Both the position numbers and the translations under genes were made by a program. A stretch of DNA of 64,000 bases, taken from positions 1,426,001-1,490,000 of the forward strand of contig CM074141.1 of assembly GCA_037178625.1 (NCBI GenBank). Direction: 5' to 3'. The notes under the pieces were generated by a model. It had not been told where the DNA came from. It was given only the letters and a program-made list of their open reading frames with translations, and did not search any database. The stretch is from Skeletonema tropicum. Lineage: Eukaryota > Bacillariophyta > Thalassiosirophyceae > Thalassiosirales > Thalassiosiraceae. Positions 30,435 through 40,573 of this stretch are shown here, piece by piece. Positions within the stretch are counted from its first letter, which is position 1. Every line of letters starts with the position of its first letter.

Positions 30435-31760
30435 ATGATGTGGGGCAACGTTCAAGATGAAGAGAACACAGGCAGAGCCGATACTCCCACACCGACGAAG
30501 ACCGACATGTGCAGCACATCATTCTCCAGTTTCTTTCCGGTTAGCTTCGCCGACAACGTATTCCCTCCACAGCCACAGCCACAGCCACAGACGGTCGCAG
30601 TCAACTCCGAGGCTGACTCTGGCATTGGAATCAATCCTTCGCTTCCTTCACCTACTACTCCACCACCACCTCCTCCACCTCCTCCTCCTGTAGGTGTAGT
30701 TGCTGTAGCTGGGCAAAGCGGTGTTCTGTATTCTTCTGATTCCGGGGAAGTTGTCAAGACCTTGAAACTTGCAGACACAGACAGCACTTCGTCTTCGTCG
30801 GATGATGAAGACGATTTTCATATTCGTGCAATTGGGAAATGTAGTTTTCTCAAGTCATTTAAATGTCTTTCAATTCTCGCCGTTTTGATGATAGGATCTG
30901 TAGCTTTCATAGCGAGTCTTTACATCGTCTACCCAAGACGAACCGAAGTTGGGTCAAATGTAAACTATAGTTTTGAAGATGGACACAACGAAACAAACAC
31001 TACGCAGATTGAGACAGAAGAAGAGACTCCCTTCTCAGTCGTGACGGATATGTACTCTCCGACTTTATCTCCTACGTCGGATGTGTACTCTCCGTCTCCG
31101 ACTTTGTCCCCCATGTCACTTGATCCTACGCCACAAGCATCAGGATCTCCTTCCATGTTTCCATCTCAGTATCCAACATCAGCAGTAAAGTCAATAGCTT
31201 TGGAAGCAATTGAAGATACGTTCATCGTAAAAGGAGAGACAAAAAAGCTAGGCAAGGGTAATGGGGAAGCGTTCGGGAATAAAAGCACTCTCAGGGTTGA
31301 AGGTGGTCGCGATGCTACATTTGTTACTATAATTCGTTTTGACACCACACCTCTGATCAAGCTCGTGGCGAGTGTTGTTCGCACAAAGCTAAGTTTATTT
31401 GCCCGCACCGATTCTGTTTTTGGAGGTCAGATCAATCTAGCAAGTGATGACTGCAGCTGGACCGAAAAAGATACTTCTTGGGCTAACGCACCTGACTGTA
31501 TCCTCAAAACTGGTGTTGATACCTCAGGACAGCTTGATGGGTGGAACGGATCGGACCTGCTTGGGTGGTTTAGTGGGGATATAGTTCCAGATGAATGGAA
31601 TGAAACCAATCTTGATTGGCATCCAAAGCAGATTCCATCGCAGATAACACTCATCATTTCATCTGATAATGAGGATGGAGTTACGTATGCTTCTCGCAAT
31701 GATGACCAGAATGGTCGCCCTAGACCACCCACGATAAATGTAGAGTACTACACAAAGTGA
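30435..31760 (+). CDS. Array copy B: type II membrane protein with CBM96/DNRLRE-like ectodomain
   Basis: 441 aa from the ATG at 30435 (MMWGNVQDEE). Same architecture as copy A: Pro-rich cytosolic part with ten prolines, acidic Ser tract, one transmembrane helix, stalk and CBM96-like domain. The stalk is the shortest of the three, with two SPTLSP cores. The last ~120 residues appear identical to copy A, pointing to recent duplication or gene conversion. Substitutions elsewhere (for example KLGKGNGEAFG for YLGKGNGQAFG) are few. The gene lies directly downstream of the hAT insertion, whose 3' end is 240 bp from the ATG, so its upstream TGACGTCA block has been displaced and regulation may differ. 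Confidence 0.75.
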   Translation: MMWGNVQDEENTGRADTPTPTKTDMCSTSFSSFFPVSFADNVFPPQPQPQPQTVAVNSEADSGIGINPSLPSPTTPPPPPPPPPPVGVVAVAGQSGVLYSSDSGEVVKTLKLADTDSTSSSSDDEDDFHIRAIGKCSFLKSFKCLSILAVLMIGSVAFIASLYIVYPRRTEVGSNVNYSFEDGHNETNTTQIETEEETPFSVVTDMYSPTLSPTSDVYSPSPTLSPMSLDPTPQASGSPSMFPSQYPTSAVKSIALEAIEDTFIVKGETKKLGKGNGEAFGNKSTLRVEGGRDATFVTIIRFDTTPLIKLVASVVRTKLSLFARTDSVFGGQINLASDDCSWTEKDTSWANAPDCILKTGVDTSGQLDGWNGSDLLGWFSGDIVPDEWNETNLDWHPKQIPSQITLIISSDNEDGVTYASRNDDQNGRPRPPTINVEYYTK

Positions 31761-32158
31761 GAGGTGGTGTGGAAGTGATTTAGGTAGAAGTCAAAGTCTT
31801 ACATCAGTGCATCTACAATAATTATCTATTCTAGGTCTTCAAAACAAGGCATTTCAAGCTTAGGAACATGAGACTTGATTCACCAGAGCTTCTTGCAAAT
31901 TAAGCAGTCCATCAAAGTCTGTCACATCAAATACTTTATTGTCACTTGATAATCCTCTCATGAATGATAATGCAACGGCATCATACATTGGGGAGATGAA
32001 AATAGGAATGATTAAGATTCCATCACTTTTGGCTTGGGTTGCCGCCAAGTTAGCAGCAGCTTCAGCATTGTCTGGAGCAGTCGGCTCCCCATCCGTGATC
32101 AACATCATGAAGTTCTTTCTACCAGGATTTTGTGACGAGGATAGAGATTGTTGACAGG
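31761..32158 (-). pseudogene. 3' fragment of vWA gene (unit B)
   Basis: Nearly identical to the 3' end of the intact vWA gene; it encodes the last ~95 residues (LITDGEPTAPDNA...SFMRGLSSDNKVFDV...NQVSCS) on the minus strand. It has no promoter or N-terminal part and breaks off at GACAGGAT (32151-32158), the same point at which unit A breaks off. Confidence 0.9.
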
Positions 32159-33123
32159 ATAATATACTTAGAAGTATGCTGTAGTGTCTTGTATTGTATT
32201 AATTGTGACAAACAAAACGATGACGTCATATCGGCTTTATTTGTCCGAGTATTGAGATGCTGGAAGAAACCACTTTTCTTCTCGAAATATCATACTGTCT
32301 CTGATAGCTCTACAACTATCTTCAATAATGCATGGACTTCTTCTTCTTCTGTGACCTGTCGGATCACATGTGCTTGATCTTGATGAGAGTTTACCTTACA
32401 CTTTGTATCACTTCTTTTATTCTCTACTGTGTCTGTAACACATGCACGCCCGCAGTGCCAAATAAAGATCTCTAATCCTCAATTTACGATGTCGTCATGA
32501 AATCGCATTTCCTCAACCAAAAAGACAAACATCTTGGACGGAGGAGCGGGGTGTCCTCGGGATGCAGCAGCAGCAATCGCAGATTCACAATGCATAATTA
32601 ATTCTTCTACGCACAACAACTTCAACCTACCAAAATTACTACTACAATATCACACCAGCTCAAAACTCAAGCAAGCATCTCTTCGTGTTGCCTCTTGTTC
32701 TTAAGGGCTAAAATGCTTTCCAAAAATTGTGAGGGAGCCCTTACAGGTACTTATTTATTTTTTGTAGTGGTACGGTATCTTTCCTTTACATAACCTGACC
32801 CATGACATCCGTAGAACCTCTACGTAGGAATTGTTACATACCTGCAGCCGGAGGCTTGGAAAAAAAGTATATATCGTACCCAGGTGCGAAACATATTATT
32901 TAGAGTGACTGCCTGCCGGAGCGAACTCTGAAAAAGGCAAACGGGTGCAAATTTGCCCGGAGGGTCCTGAGAACTGAGAACTGAGAACGGTCAACAGGTC
33001 GACAAGGCATGGGCAAGGGGAAACAGCAAGGTATTGTGGTAATCGGTAACAATACCGTTGAAGTCGAAGACCAATAAGCGCACACAAGATACAGCTGCAA
33101 CTACAGCTTCATCGTCAGCAACC
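32159..33123 (+). promoter_or_regulatory. Upstream region of array copy C
   Basis: Contains the repeated block with TGACGTCA at 32221-32228, a spacer, and the dispersed repeat at 32700-32850 shared with 26330-26490. A segment (GAACGGTCAACAGGTCGACAAGG) matching the upstream of copy A follows at about 32984. The palindrome lies about 900 bp from the ATG here versus 370 bp in copy A, so the spacing is not conserved. Confidence 0.45.
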
Positions 33124-34560
33124 ATGATGTGGGGCAACGTTCAAGATGAAGAGAACACGGGCAGAGCCGATATTCCCACACCGATGAAGACCGACATGTG
33201 CACATCATTCTCCAGTTTCAATCCGGTTAGCTTTGCCGACAACGTATTCCCTCCACAGCCACAGCCACAGCCGGTCGCAGTCAACTCCGAGGCTGACTCT
33301 GGCATTGGAATCAATCCTTCGCTTCCTTCACCTACTACTCCACCACCACCTCCTCCACCTCCTCCTCCTGTAGGTGTAGTTGCTGTAGCTGGGCAAAGCG
33401 GTGTTCTGTATTCTTCTGATTCCGGGGAAGTTGTCAAGACCTTGAAACTTGCAGACACAGACAGCACATCGTCTTCGTCGGATGATGAAGACGATTATCA
33501 TATTCGTGCAATTGGGAAATGTAGTTTTCTCAAGTCATTTAAATGTCTTTCAATTCTCGCCATTTTGATGATAGGATCTGTAGCTTTCATAGCGAGTCTT
33601 TATATCGTCTACCCAAGACGAACCGAAGTTGGGTCAAATGTAAACTATAGCTTTGAAGATGGTCACAACGAAACAAACACTACGCAGATTGAGATAAAAG
33701 AAGAGACTCCCTTCTCAGTCGTGACGGATATGATCTCTCCGACATTATCTCCTACGTCGGATGTAGTGTACTCTCCATCCCCGACTTTATCTCCTACGTC
33801 GGATGTGTACACTCCATCTCCAACTTTATCTCCTACGTCGGACGTGTACACTCCATCTCCGACTTTATCTCCTACGTCGGATGTGTACTCTCCATCTCCG
33901 ACTTTGTCTCCCATGTCACTTGATCCTACGCCACAAGCATCAGGATCTCCTTCCATGTTTCCATCTCAGTATCCAACATCAGCAGTAAAGTCAATAGCTT
34001 TGGAAGCAATTGAAGATACGTTCATCATGAAAGGAGAGACACAAAAGCTAGGCAAGGGTGATGGGCAAGCGTTCGGGAATAAAAGCACTCTCAGGGTTAA
34101 AGGTGGTCGCGATGCTACAATTGTTACTATCATTCGTTATGACACCACACCCTTGATCAAGCTCGGGGCGAGTGTTGTTCGCACAAAGCTAAGTTTATTT
34201 GCACGCACCAGATCTGTTTTTGGAGGTCAGATCAATCTAGCAAGTGATGACTGCAGCTGGACCGAAAAAGATACTTCTTGGGCTAACGCACCTGACTGTA
34301 TCCTCAAAACTGGTGTCGATACCTCAGGACAGCTTGATGGGAGGAACGGATCGGACCTGCTTGGGTGGTTTAGTGGGGATATAGTTCCAGATGAATGGAA
34401 TGAGACCAATCTTGATTGGCATCCAAAGCAGATTCCACCGCAGATAACACTCATCATTTCATCTGATAATGAGGATGGAGTTACGTATGCTTCTCGCAAT
34501 GATGACCAGAATGGTCGCCCTAGACCACCCACGATAAATGTAGAGTACTACACAAAGTGA
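33124..34560 (+). CDS. Array copy C: type II membrane protein with CBM96/DNRLRE-like ectodomain
   Basis: 478 aa from the ATG at 33124. It has the longest stalk of the three, with five SPTLSP cores in 13-residue units (SPSPTLSPTSDVY, with VYTPSP variants). Otherwise the domain order is as in copies A and B, with ten prolines in the cytosolic run and the same transmembrane helix. It converges on the only intact vWA gene, 100 bp away. This convergent pair is probably the ancestral arrangement from which the other units were copied. Confidence 0.75.
   Translation: MMWGNVQDEENTGRADIPTPMKTDMCTSFSSFNPVSFADNVFPPQPQPQPVAVNSEADSGIGINPSLPSPTTPPPPPPPPPPVGVVAVAGQSGVLYSSDSGEVVKTLKLADTDSTSSSSDDEDDYHIRAIGKCSFLKSFKCLSILAILMIGSVAFIASLYIVYPRRTEVGSNVNYSFEDGHNETNTTQIEIKEETPFSVVTDMISPTLSPTSDVVYSPSPTLSPTSDVYTPSPTLSPTSDVYTPSPTLSPTSDVYSPSPTLSPMSLDPTPQASGSPSMFPSQYPTSAVKSIALEAIEDTFIMKGETQKLGKGDGQAFGNKSTLRVKGGRDATIVTIIRYDTTPLIKLGASVVRTKLSLFARTRSVFGGQINLASDDCSWTEKDTSWANAPDCILKTGVDTSGQLDGRNGSDLLGWFSGDIVPDEWNETNLDWHPKQIPPQITLIISSDNEDGVTYASRNDDQNGRPRPPTINVEYYTK
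33726..33925 (+). repeat. 39-bp coding minisatellite in copy C stalk
   Basis: Tandem units encoding SPSPTLSPTSDVY. Equivalent tracts lie in copy A (18230-18335) and copy B (31055-31120), with 5, 3 and 2 SPTLSP cores in C, A and B. Confidence 0.85.
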
Positions 34561-34659
34561 GAGGTGGTGTGGAAGTGATTTAGGTAGAAGTCAAAGTCTT
34601 ACATCAGTGCATCTACAATAATTATCTATTCTAGGTCTTCAAAACAAGGCATTTCAAGC

Positions 34660-36471
34660 TTAGGAACATGAGACTTGATTCACCAGAGCTTCTTGCAAAT
34701 TAAGCAGTCCATCAAAGTCTGTCACATCAAATACTTTATTGTCACTTGATAATCCTCTCATGAATGATAATGCAACGGCATCATACATTGGGGAGATGAA
34801 AATAGGAATGATTAAGATTCCATCACTTTTGGCTTGGGTTGCCGCCAAGTTAGCAGCAGCTTCAGCATTGTCTGGAGCAGTCGGCTCCCCATCCGTGATC
34901 AACATCATGAAGTTCTTTCTACCAGGATTTTGTGACGAGGATAGAGATTGTTGACAGGATGATATAGCCGCGGCGTGGTTTGTGATACCACCAGTGTAGC
35001 TGAGATTGTTGACGGTAGACAGAGCATCGTTTGCAGGCTGAGGAAGACTAACGATAGAAGCATCAGTGGCGAATTGAACAATGGAAAAGTCCTTTTCAGC
35101 AGGAAATTCGGCCAATGCTCCAATAATCAACCTACTGAATGTTTTGATGGTATTAAAGTCGTTGCAGCAGGTGTCTTGATCAAGGAAAAAGTTACGACAG
35201 CCAAAGATGGGGCATCCTACACAATCGTCAGACCCGAGGCCGAAGAACCCTCCGACCCCTCCGTTGCATACGCTGCCTGACATATCGACAGCAAGGCACA
35301 AGTTAAAGTCTTGTTCAGTGCTGCAGGTCGGCAGCTTTGTCGGACCTGGTGAAGGCTGCTTTGTTGGCTGCGGCGTTGGATCTAGTGAAGGCTGCTTTGT
35401 TGGTTGTGGCGTTGGATCTAGCGAAGGCTGCTTAGTTGGTTGAATCGTCGGATCATTCGACGGTGCCATAGAAGGTACTTCAGTAGAGTTTTCAGACAAA
35501 ATTGGCACCGCGGCAAGAACAACTCCCGCAGTTCCATCTTCCTTTCGTTCCCTTCGTAATAGAATTCCTAGCAAAATAACCAATAAGAAGAGTAAGAAGA
35601 ATGGGATAACAAGCCACCTCCTCCTTCTCTTCACTTGTGAACTCGACATTGCATCTACTGGTAGACCAATTCCAACTTGTTCGTCGCTCTTGATAGATGA
35701 AGACATTCCATGCTCACTGACAGCGCGAGGACTTGCCATAGGAGTCACCATTTCAGTGTTGAACTCTTCACCTTCCTTCTTGACTTTCATAAAGGAGCCA
35801 TCGTGCATCTCCTCGCTTGCATCAGTCCCACCAAACTTGAGCCTACCCACTCCACCTACAGATCCACTCTCATAGCTCCAGTCCTTGCATTTGTAGTTAT
35901 CTTCGACATCTCCATCGAACCAAACACCTTCTTTACGGTCAGACTTCTCTCCCACTTCGTATTTGTTATCGAATTCTCTGAAGGACTTGGTAGTTACCTC
36001 ATTAGAAGAATGAAACTTCGGCAATCCTCCGAAAGATCCATATGGTACACCCTGCTCCTCCTCTCCAGAACCTTCTTCAATATTTAGCTTCCCCACATCA
36101 TCCATCTCCTTCATGTTGGCCGTCTTGGTGAACAGATTTGTTGGCTGTAGATCTCCAACTTCCTCATCTTCCTTCTCAAACTGCTTGAACGATGGCGCCT
36201 TTGGATCAACCATCTCATTCACATCTGGCTTTTCTGTCGTAGGCTTGTACAGAATAATATCAGGAGGTTCGTGATATTTGGCTCCCAACTCGTCTGATGA
36301 CTTTCCCACGACAACTTGTCCCGCAGCTGCAGAGTTATAACCAGAGGATTTCTTTGCCTCGTTTACAAACCTCCATCTAGGCGGCTCGGGAGAGGTCACA
36401 TCAGCTGATTTCTTTGGCGAGCTAGGCGGAGTGAAATTATCGTTGAGATCTTCGATTGTGAAGGGCTCCAT
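34660..36471 (-). CDS. vWA-domain membrane protein, intact member of the array
   Basis: 603 aa. A long, charged cytosolic part (residues 1-~275, with PPSSPKKSADV near the start) leads to RRRRWLVIPFFLLFLLVILL (transmembrane, ~280-302). A stalk of PSLDPTPQPTKQ repeats (~335-375) and a vWA domain (~380-603) follow. The MIDAS motif is DMSGS (~394), with TGGITNH and LITDGEPTAP as further vWA signatures. The Cys-rich insert CVGCPIFGCRNFF...DTCCN is shared with the 14402 gene. The two proteins share the ectodomain but not the cytosolic part. Only the last ~95 codons of this gene are duplicated in the array. Likely a metal-dependent adhesion or binding protein at the cell surface (inference). Confidence 0.85.
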   Translation of the reverse strand: MEPFTIEDLNDNFTPPSSPKKSADVTSPEPPRWRFVNEAKKSSGYNSAAAGQVVVGKSSDELGAKYHEPPDIILYKPTTEKPDVNEMVDPKAPSFKQFEKEDEEVGDLQPTNLFTKTANMKEMDDVGKLNIEEGSGEEEQGVPYGSFGGLPKFHSSNEVTTKSFREFDNKYEVGEKSDRKEGVWFDGDVEDNYKCKDWSYESGSVGGVGRLKFGGTDASEEMHDGSFMKVKKEGEEFNTEMVTPMASPRAVSEHGMSSSIKSDEQVGIGLPVDAMSSSQVKRRRRWLVIPFFLLFLLVILLGILLRRERKEDGTAGVVLAAVPILSENSTEVPSMAPSNDPTIQPTKQPSLDPTPQPTKQPSLDPTPQPTKQPSPGPTKLPTCSTEQDFNLCLAVDMSGSVCNGGVGGFFGLGSDDCVGCPIFGCRNFFLDQDTCCNDFNTIKTFSRLIIGALAEFPAEKDFSIVQFATDASIVSLPQPANDALSTVNNLSYTGGITNHAAAISSCQQSLSSSQNPGRKNFMMLITDGEPTAPDNAEAAANLAATQAKSDGILIIPIFISPMYDAVALSFMRGLSSDNKVFDVTDFDGLLNLQEALVNQVSCS

Positions 36472-37945
36472 CTTTTCTACGAATAAAAGGTGTTTTTGCT
36501 GAATGCTTCGTCAGATCAAGTGTCAACTAAATCTGATGTGATGTGTGGCATATGCTTGGTGAAATTGTAAGATCAAGAGGATCAAACAAGCCAAAAATAC
36601 GCTTGTGCATCGTGACGCCATCGGCTGCATCGGTCGTGTATCTCCTCTTTGCAAGCTAGAGAGAGCAGGTCTTCAGCGGTGCAGTTTGGCAAGAACGACA
36701 TGCAATTTCTTGATGGGAATGCAAGATGCAAGACCACTTTTCCGCCAATTTTGCAACAAATCTTCGATGGTGTGCTGATGGGAGTTATATTACGTGCACT
36801 GCTCTCTGCATGAGGGCCTCTAGGGCCCGAGTGCAGGAAAAGCGGGGCGCGTAATTGTGTATTCAATCCTATGTACAAACTCGCTGTATTTTAGCGAGTG
36901 CAGAATATACCCACATGCGTAGGAATCGATACAGTAGGCCCTCGTGTATTTTGACAAGTACCGGATTAAAAATAAAAATAGTGGATTTAGTTTCAGTTCC
37001 CACGTAGCATCAGCCCTCACCTCAACGTAGGAACCGTCCATACGTACGTTCTAGACGTGAATTTTCTCAGGTACAACTTTAACCGCTCGAGTTTACAATA
37101 TTTAATCGCTGCACTAAGACAAAACCTGAGAACCGTTCAGACACTTTTCGTCGTGAAACGTGAATCAGCCTCCAAGTTTGACATGATGAGATAGGCTTGA
37201 GATAGGTAGATGTGGTCGCAAACCTTGGTCGCAAGGCAATGCCTCGTGCCGAACAGCCAAAGCATGATTGTGACCGAAGGCTCTATTGCAAGTTCATACA
37301 CTCTGCTGTCATTTCATCTCTCTCTAGAGGTGAGAAGACCGAAATATCAAAGTTAATTGACTTCGACCTGCCTACCTTCTCCTAGAAAAGTACCTACTTA
37401 CTGCATGTTGTGCGTGTTGTCTTCTCACGCAGCAAGGGCCGCTAGTCGTGAAATGAGATTTTGCAAAGGCCCAATGCACTTTAGAAATTTCCGTTCGACA
37501 GTTCAGTACCGCTCTACCTGAATACACCACTCACCTGCATCGAGGTAAAATACAGGAGTTTTGCATGGGGTTGAATACTTGAGTATTGAGACTTAGAGGT
37601 GCAAGAACATTCAGAGAACTTGGAGAGTGATGATGGTGTTGTGATGGTATCAATACCATAGATAATGTCGTCTCTTGAGGGCCCACCAGACGTACTTTAA
37701 AATTTCTGTTACATATATGTGATGGTGTTGTGAGTGGAGTTGTTGGACTTGCATTATATAGTAGTTGTTACTTGCCAAGTTCAAGTTGCTTGGCTTCGAT
37801 AGGTTGAGCGGGATATTTTAGCTTATTTACCCATGATATCATGGGCAAGGAAGAACCCAAGCAACCAAGAATTCGACTCCTTGATTTCGTTCAACGAGGA
37901 CAACAGTTGTGAACACTGGTGCCAACACTACTCATACTAGTCGAG
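36472..37945. other. 1.5-kb intergenic region, no gene seen
   Basis: Upstream of the vWA gene and downstream of the AAA ATPase gene. Short ORFs only; no clear repeat, tRNA or conserved element. Confidence 0.45.
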
Positions 37946-40573
37946 TTAAAGCTGGCATGTCTCACCAGCAACCGCAGTAACAGCGCGCTTCAACACGTCA
38001 AGAGACAAAGGAACGCCGCGTTCTCTTCCCAAAGCTCTCGCCAAGACAATACTGTTTTTGATCTGGCGACCATTCAATTGGTAAGCTGATGCCAGACTTT
38101 TGTAATCCTCATCTGTGAAATCCATTCGATACTTTGAGATTTTACGAGATGATGTTGCAATGCGGGGTGCCACGTTTCCACATTCGTCTTTGGGAAGTGA
38201 AGGTACCAACTCTACCAAATTCTTCCACACTTTTGTGCGTCCTTCCACATCCAGCGGAGGATAGCTCAACATGACTGTGATTCGGCTTGCAATGGCCGCG
38301 TCTATACTTTCGGCATCGCGATTGGAAGATAGAAAGAGGCATCCGTAGTAATACTCTAAAAGTCGAAGCATCACACAAACCAAGGCATTTCTCTGGATTT
38401 CCGTGCTACTTCGTGCCTCGAGGAAGATATCAGCCTCATCGACAAGGACAAGTGCATCCCACGTGCTACAAAGGTCTAACACGCCTCCGAATGACTTTTC
38501 AACCTCACTTGCCGTTATACCTAAATCACCTGCGGTTACAACATACAGAGGTTTCCTCAGTAACTCAGCAATTGCTTCTGCTGTAAGCGTTTTTCCACAC
38601 CCAGGAGGTCCAGAGAGAAGAAAAATAGACGCTGCACCCTTGTTTGCGACCACATCAAGACCGATTTCATCATCCTCGTCGTCATCATCCTCATCAAAGG
38701 AATCAGTATCAAAATCATACTTGTCTGCTCCACCCGCATGTCTTGCAACAGCACGAATGAGCTCCTTCTTATCTTCATCAAGCACCAGCTGCTCGAATGC
38801 CTTCTCTTGAAATTTGATATAGTTGACATTCCCAGCAGCACCGACACCCCCAAGAGCAGGCATCGATACTCCCAGGCGAACATGCGATGGTCTCGTTGGA
38901 CTGTCGTTTAATTTTGACGCATCTGTGGTATTATTCATCTCACTTCTTGCACTTGAAGCCTTTGGAAGACTCAACAGCAGTTTGCCCCAAACTCGTGCAG
39001 TGAATGAGAATCCAGTTAGCATTGGCCATGCCATCCAAAGAGATTCTTTATCCGAGTCTCCTCCTACTCCACCATGACCACTACTCGATGCTAATTTGGG
39101 TAGTACAGATCCACCACGTCCAAATTCCGGTAAACGAGCCGTACGGAATGGCACAGCCACCCCAGTACGTTTGCTCTGATCAAACAATTTCATCGCCTCC
39201 TTGACCGTATCACTCATACCATCAGATGACCCTCTCACCGGGACATGCCCCTCCAAGAAACTCCGATGGACATCCACCATCACCCTCCCACTCTTCGACA
39301 AGGGCCTAACCGCATTATTACCCCATCCACCAATAATCGGAAAGAATGCATTCGGTTGATATTGCAAATAATGATTCGACGTTGCCACACTTGCATAAAA
39401 TTCACCTCGTTGTTGCAACCGATGTATCAAAGTTGCATCCTCTTCACTATTCCTAATGTCCATTCGACGATGATTCAAATCTCGAATGGGCATATTCCGT
39501 CCCACATCATGAAATTCTGGATAAACCTCCGACGCGGCTACAAATACCAATTCACTCCCCACCGAAACAACAAATTCCACCACTAGGATAAATCGTCGTT
39601 TCACCTTATTCGTAGCACGATTCATTTCCTCATCGTACCATGATTGGACACACGATACACCCAATGGTGTACCCTCCATCCCTTCGGGATAGCAAACTAA
39701 TTTGGATCCGGGTGTGAATAATTCACCGAGGCCTGGATGGAATGATACACTTTGTGTTGTGGCAATTTCCGTACGTGCCACTTGTAAGGATGGGACGAGG
39801 TCTTCAATTGTTTGTAGGAAGTTGGCAAGGCCTTCCACTGTTACTTTTGGAATGGACAATACTGAATCATCATTTCCAGCAACAACAGCTCCCGTTGTAT
39901 TCCTCTTGGCAACACCATCACTCACAGCATTGCACCGTTGAACAATAAACTCGGCAATCTTTTGATACACACCACAATTGGAAAGTAATTCCATAAAACG
40001 GGTCTTACCAAGTTCATCCTCTTCAATCGTTCCACCACTACTTAACCGTCCCTCGAGCAGTAGATTCAATTGATCACATTCACGCAAGAGACATCGCAAC
40101 ACATTCAATTTGTTCACACAACGTGATAAACGAATTGGTTCCTTTTTGGTGTAGGTATAATCGGTCATGCGGTAGACGCATGGTGCCAATGGGACAATGA
40201 TAATGATTTCATTGTTCGTGGTTTTGGTGAGTAGTTTGGGTTCGGTATGGTGTGGAGTTAGATTGAATTGGAGGGATTCGTTGGTTTCATTGTAAATGAA
40301 GAGTTTGTCTGATGGTATTGTTGTAGAGTTGTTGTTGGAGGAGGATGTAGAGTTGTTGTTGGGCTTGATTGATGGTTTGTGGATGTTACCACCATTTTGA
40401 TTGACAGAGGAAGAAGCGGCAGCAGCAGCAGCCTGTTTGGCTTGGATGGCAGCTAGCAATGCATTGGGTTTGGGGACATCACTATTATTACTACTTGATT
40501 CTTCACTTTCAGCAGGCGAGCTCTTCTTTTTTATTTGAGCGAGGAGAGCTGCAGGAGGTGGTGGCAGTGGCAT
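37946..40573 (-). CDS. Large AAA+ ATPase, single exon
   Basis: 875 aa. The N-terminus has Ala/Ser/Asn-rich low complexity. A middle region of ~450 residues resembles the uncharacterised N-terminal part of fungal/stramenopile AAA proteins (KLVCYPEGMEGTPLGVSCVQ, RRFILVVEFVV). The C-terminal AAA module has Walker A GPPGCGKT (~656), Walker B LVLVDEADIF (~711), a sensor-1 Asn in FLSSNRD (~747) and an Arg-finger-like SRI. The string RNALVCVMLRLLEYYYGCLF is typical of a eukaryotic AAA subfamily in which the ATPase module is alone at the C-terminus. An acidic Asp/Glu run (~625-640) precedes the module. Substrate unknown. No targeting peptide is visible. Confidence 0.85.
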   Translation of the reverse strand: MPLPPPPAALLAQIKKKSSPAESEESSSNNSDVPKPNALLAAIQAKQAAAAAASSSVNQNGGNIHKPSIKPNNNSTSSSNNNSTTIPSDKLFIYNETNESLQFNLTPHHTEPKLLTKTTNNEIIIIVPLAPCVYRMTDYTYTKKEPIRLSRCVNKLNVLRCLLRECDQLNLLLEGRLSSGGTIEEDELGKTRFMELLSNCGVYQKIAEFIVQRCNAVSDGVAKRNTTGAVVAGNDDSVLSIPKVTVEGLANFLQTIEDLVPSLQVARTEIATTQSVSFHPGLGELFTPGSKLVCYPEGMEGTPLGVSCVQSWYDEEMNRATNKVKRRFILVVEFVVSVGSELVFVAASEVYPEFHDVGRNMPIRDLNHRRMDIRNSEEDATLIHRLQQRGEFYASVATSNHYLQYQPNAFFPIIGGWGNNAVRPLSKSGRVMVDVHRSFLEGHVPVRGSSDGMSDTVKEAMKLFDQSKRTGVAVPFRTARLPEFGRGGSVLPKLASSSGHGGVGGDSDKESLWMAWPMLTGFSFTARVWGKLLLSLPKASSARSEMNNTTDASKLNDSPTRPSHVRLGVSMPALGGVGAAGNVNYIKFQEKAFEQLVLDEDKKELIRAVARHAGGADKYDFDTDSFDEDDDDEDDEIGLDVVANKGAASIFLLSGPPGCGKTLTAEAIAELLRKPLYVVTAGDLGITASEVEKSFGGVLDLCSTWDALVLVDEADIFLEARSSTEIQRNALVCVMLRLLEYYYGCLFLSSNRDAESIDAAIASRITVMLSYPPLDVEGRTKVWKNLVELVPSLPKDECGNVAPRIATSSRKISKYRMDFTDEDYKSLASAYQLNGRQIKNSIVLARALGRERGVPLSLDVLKRAVTAVAGETCQL

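Noticed and set aside
33726..33925. Regular repeats that could suggest a CRISPR array
   Set aside because: The units are 39-bp in-frame coding repeats without unique spacers, in a eukaryotic gene.
34739..35280. Plus-strand ORFs opposite the intact vWA gene
   Set aside because: Antisense shadows; the minus-strand frame carries the full vWA domain.
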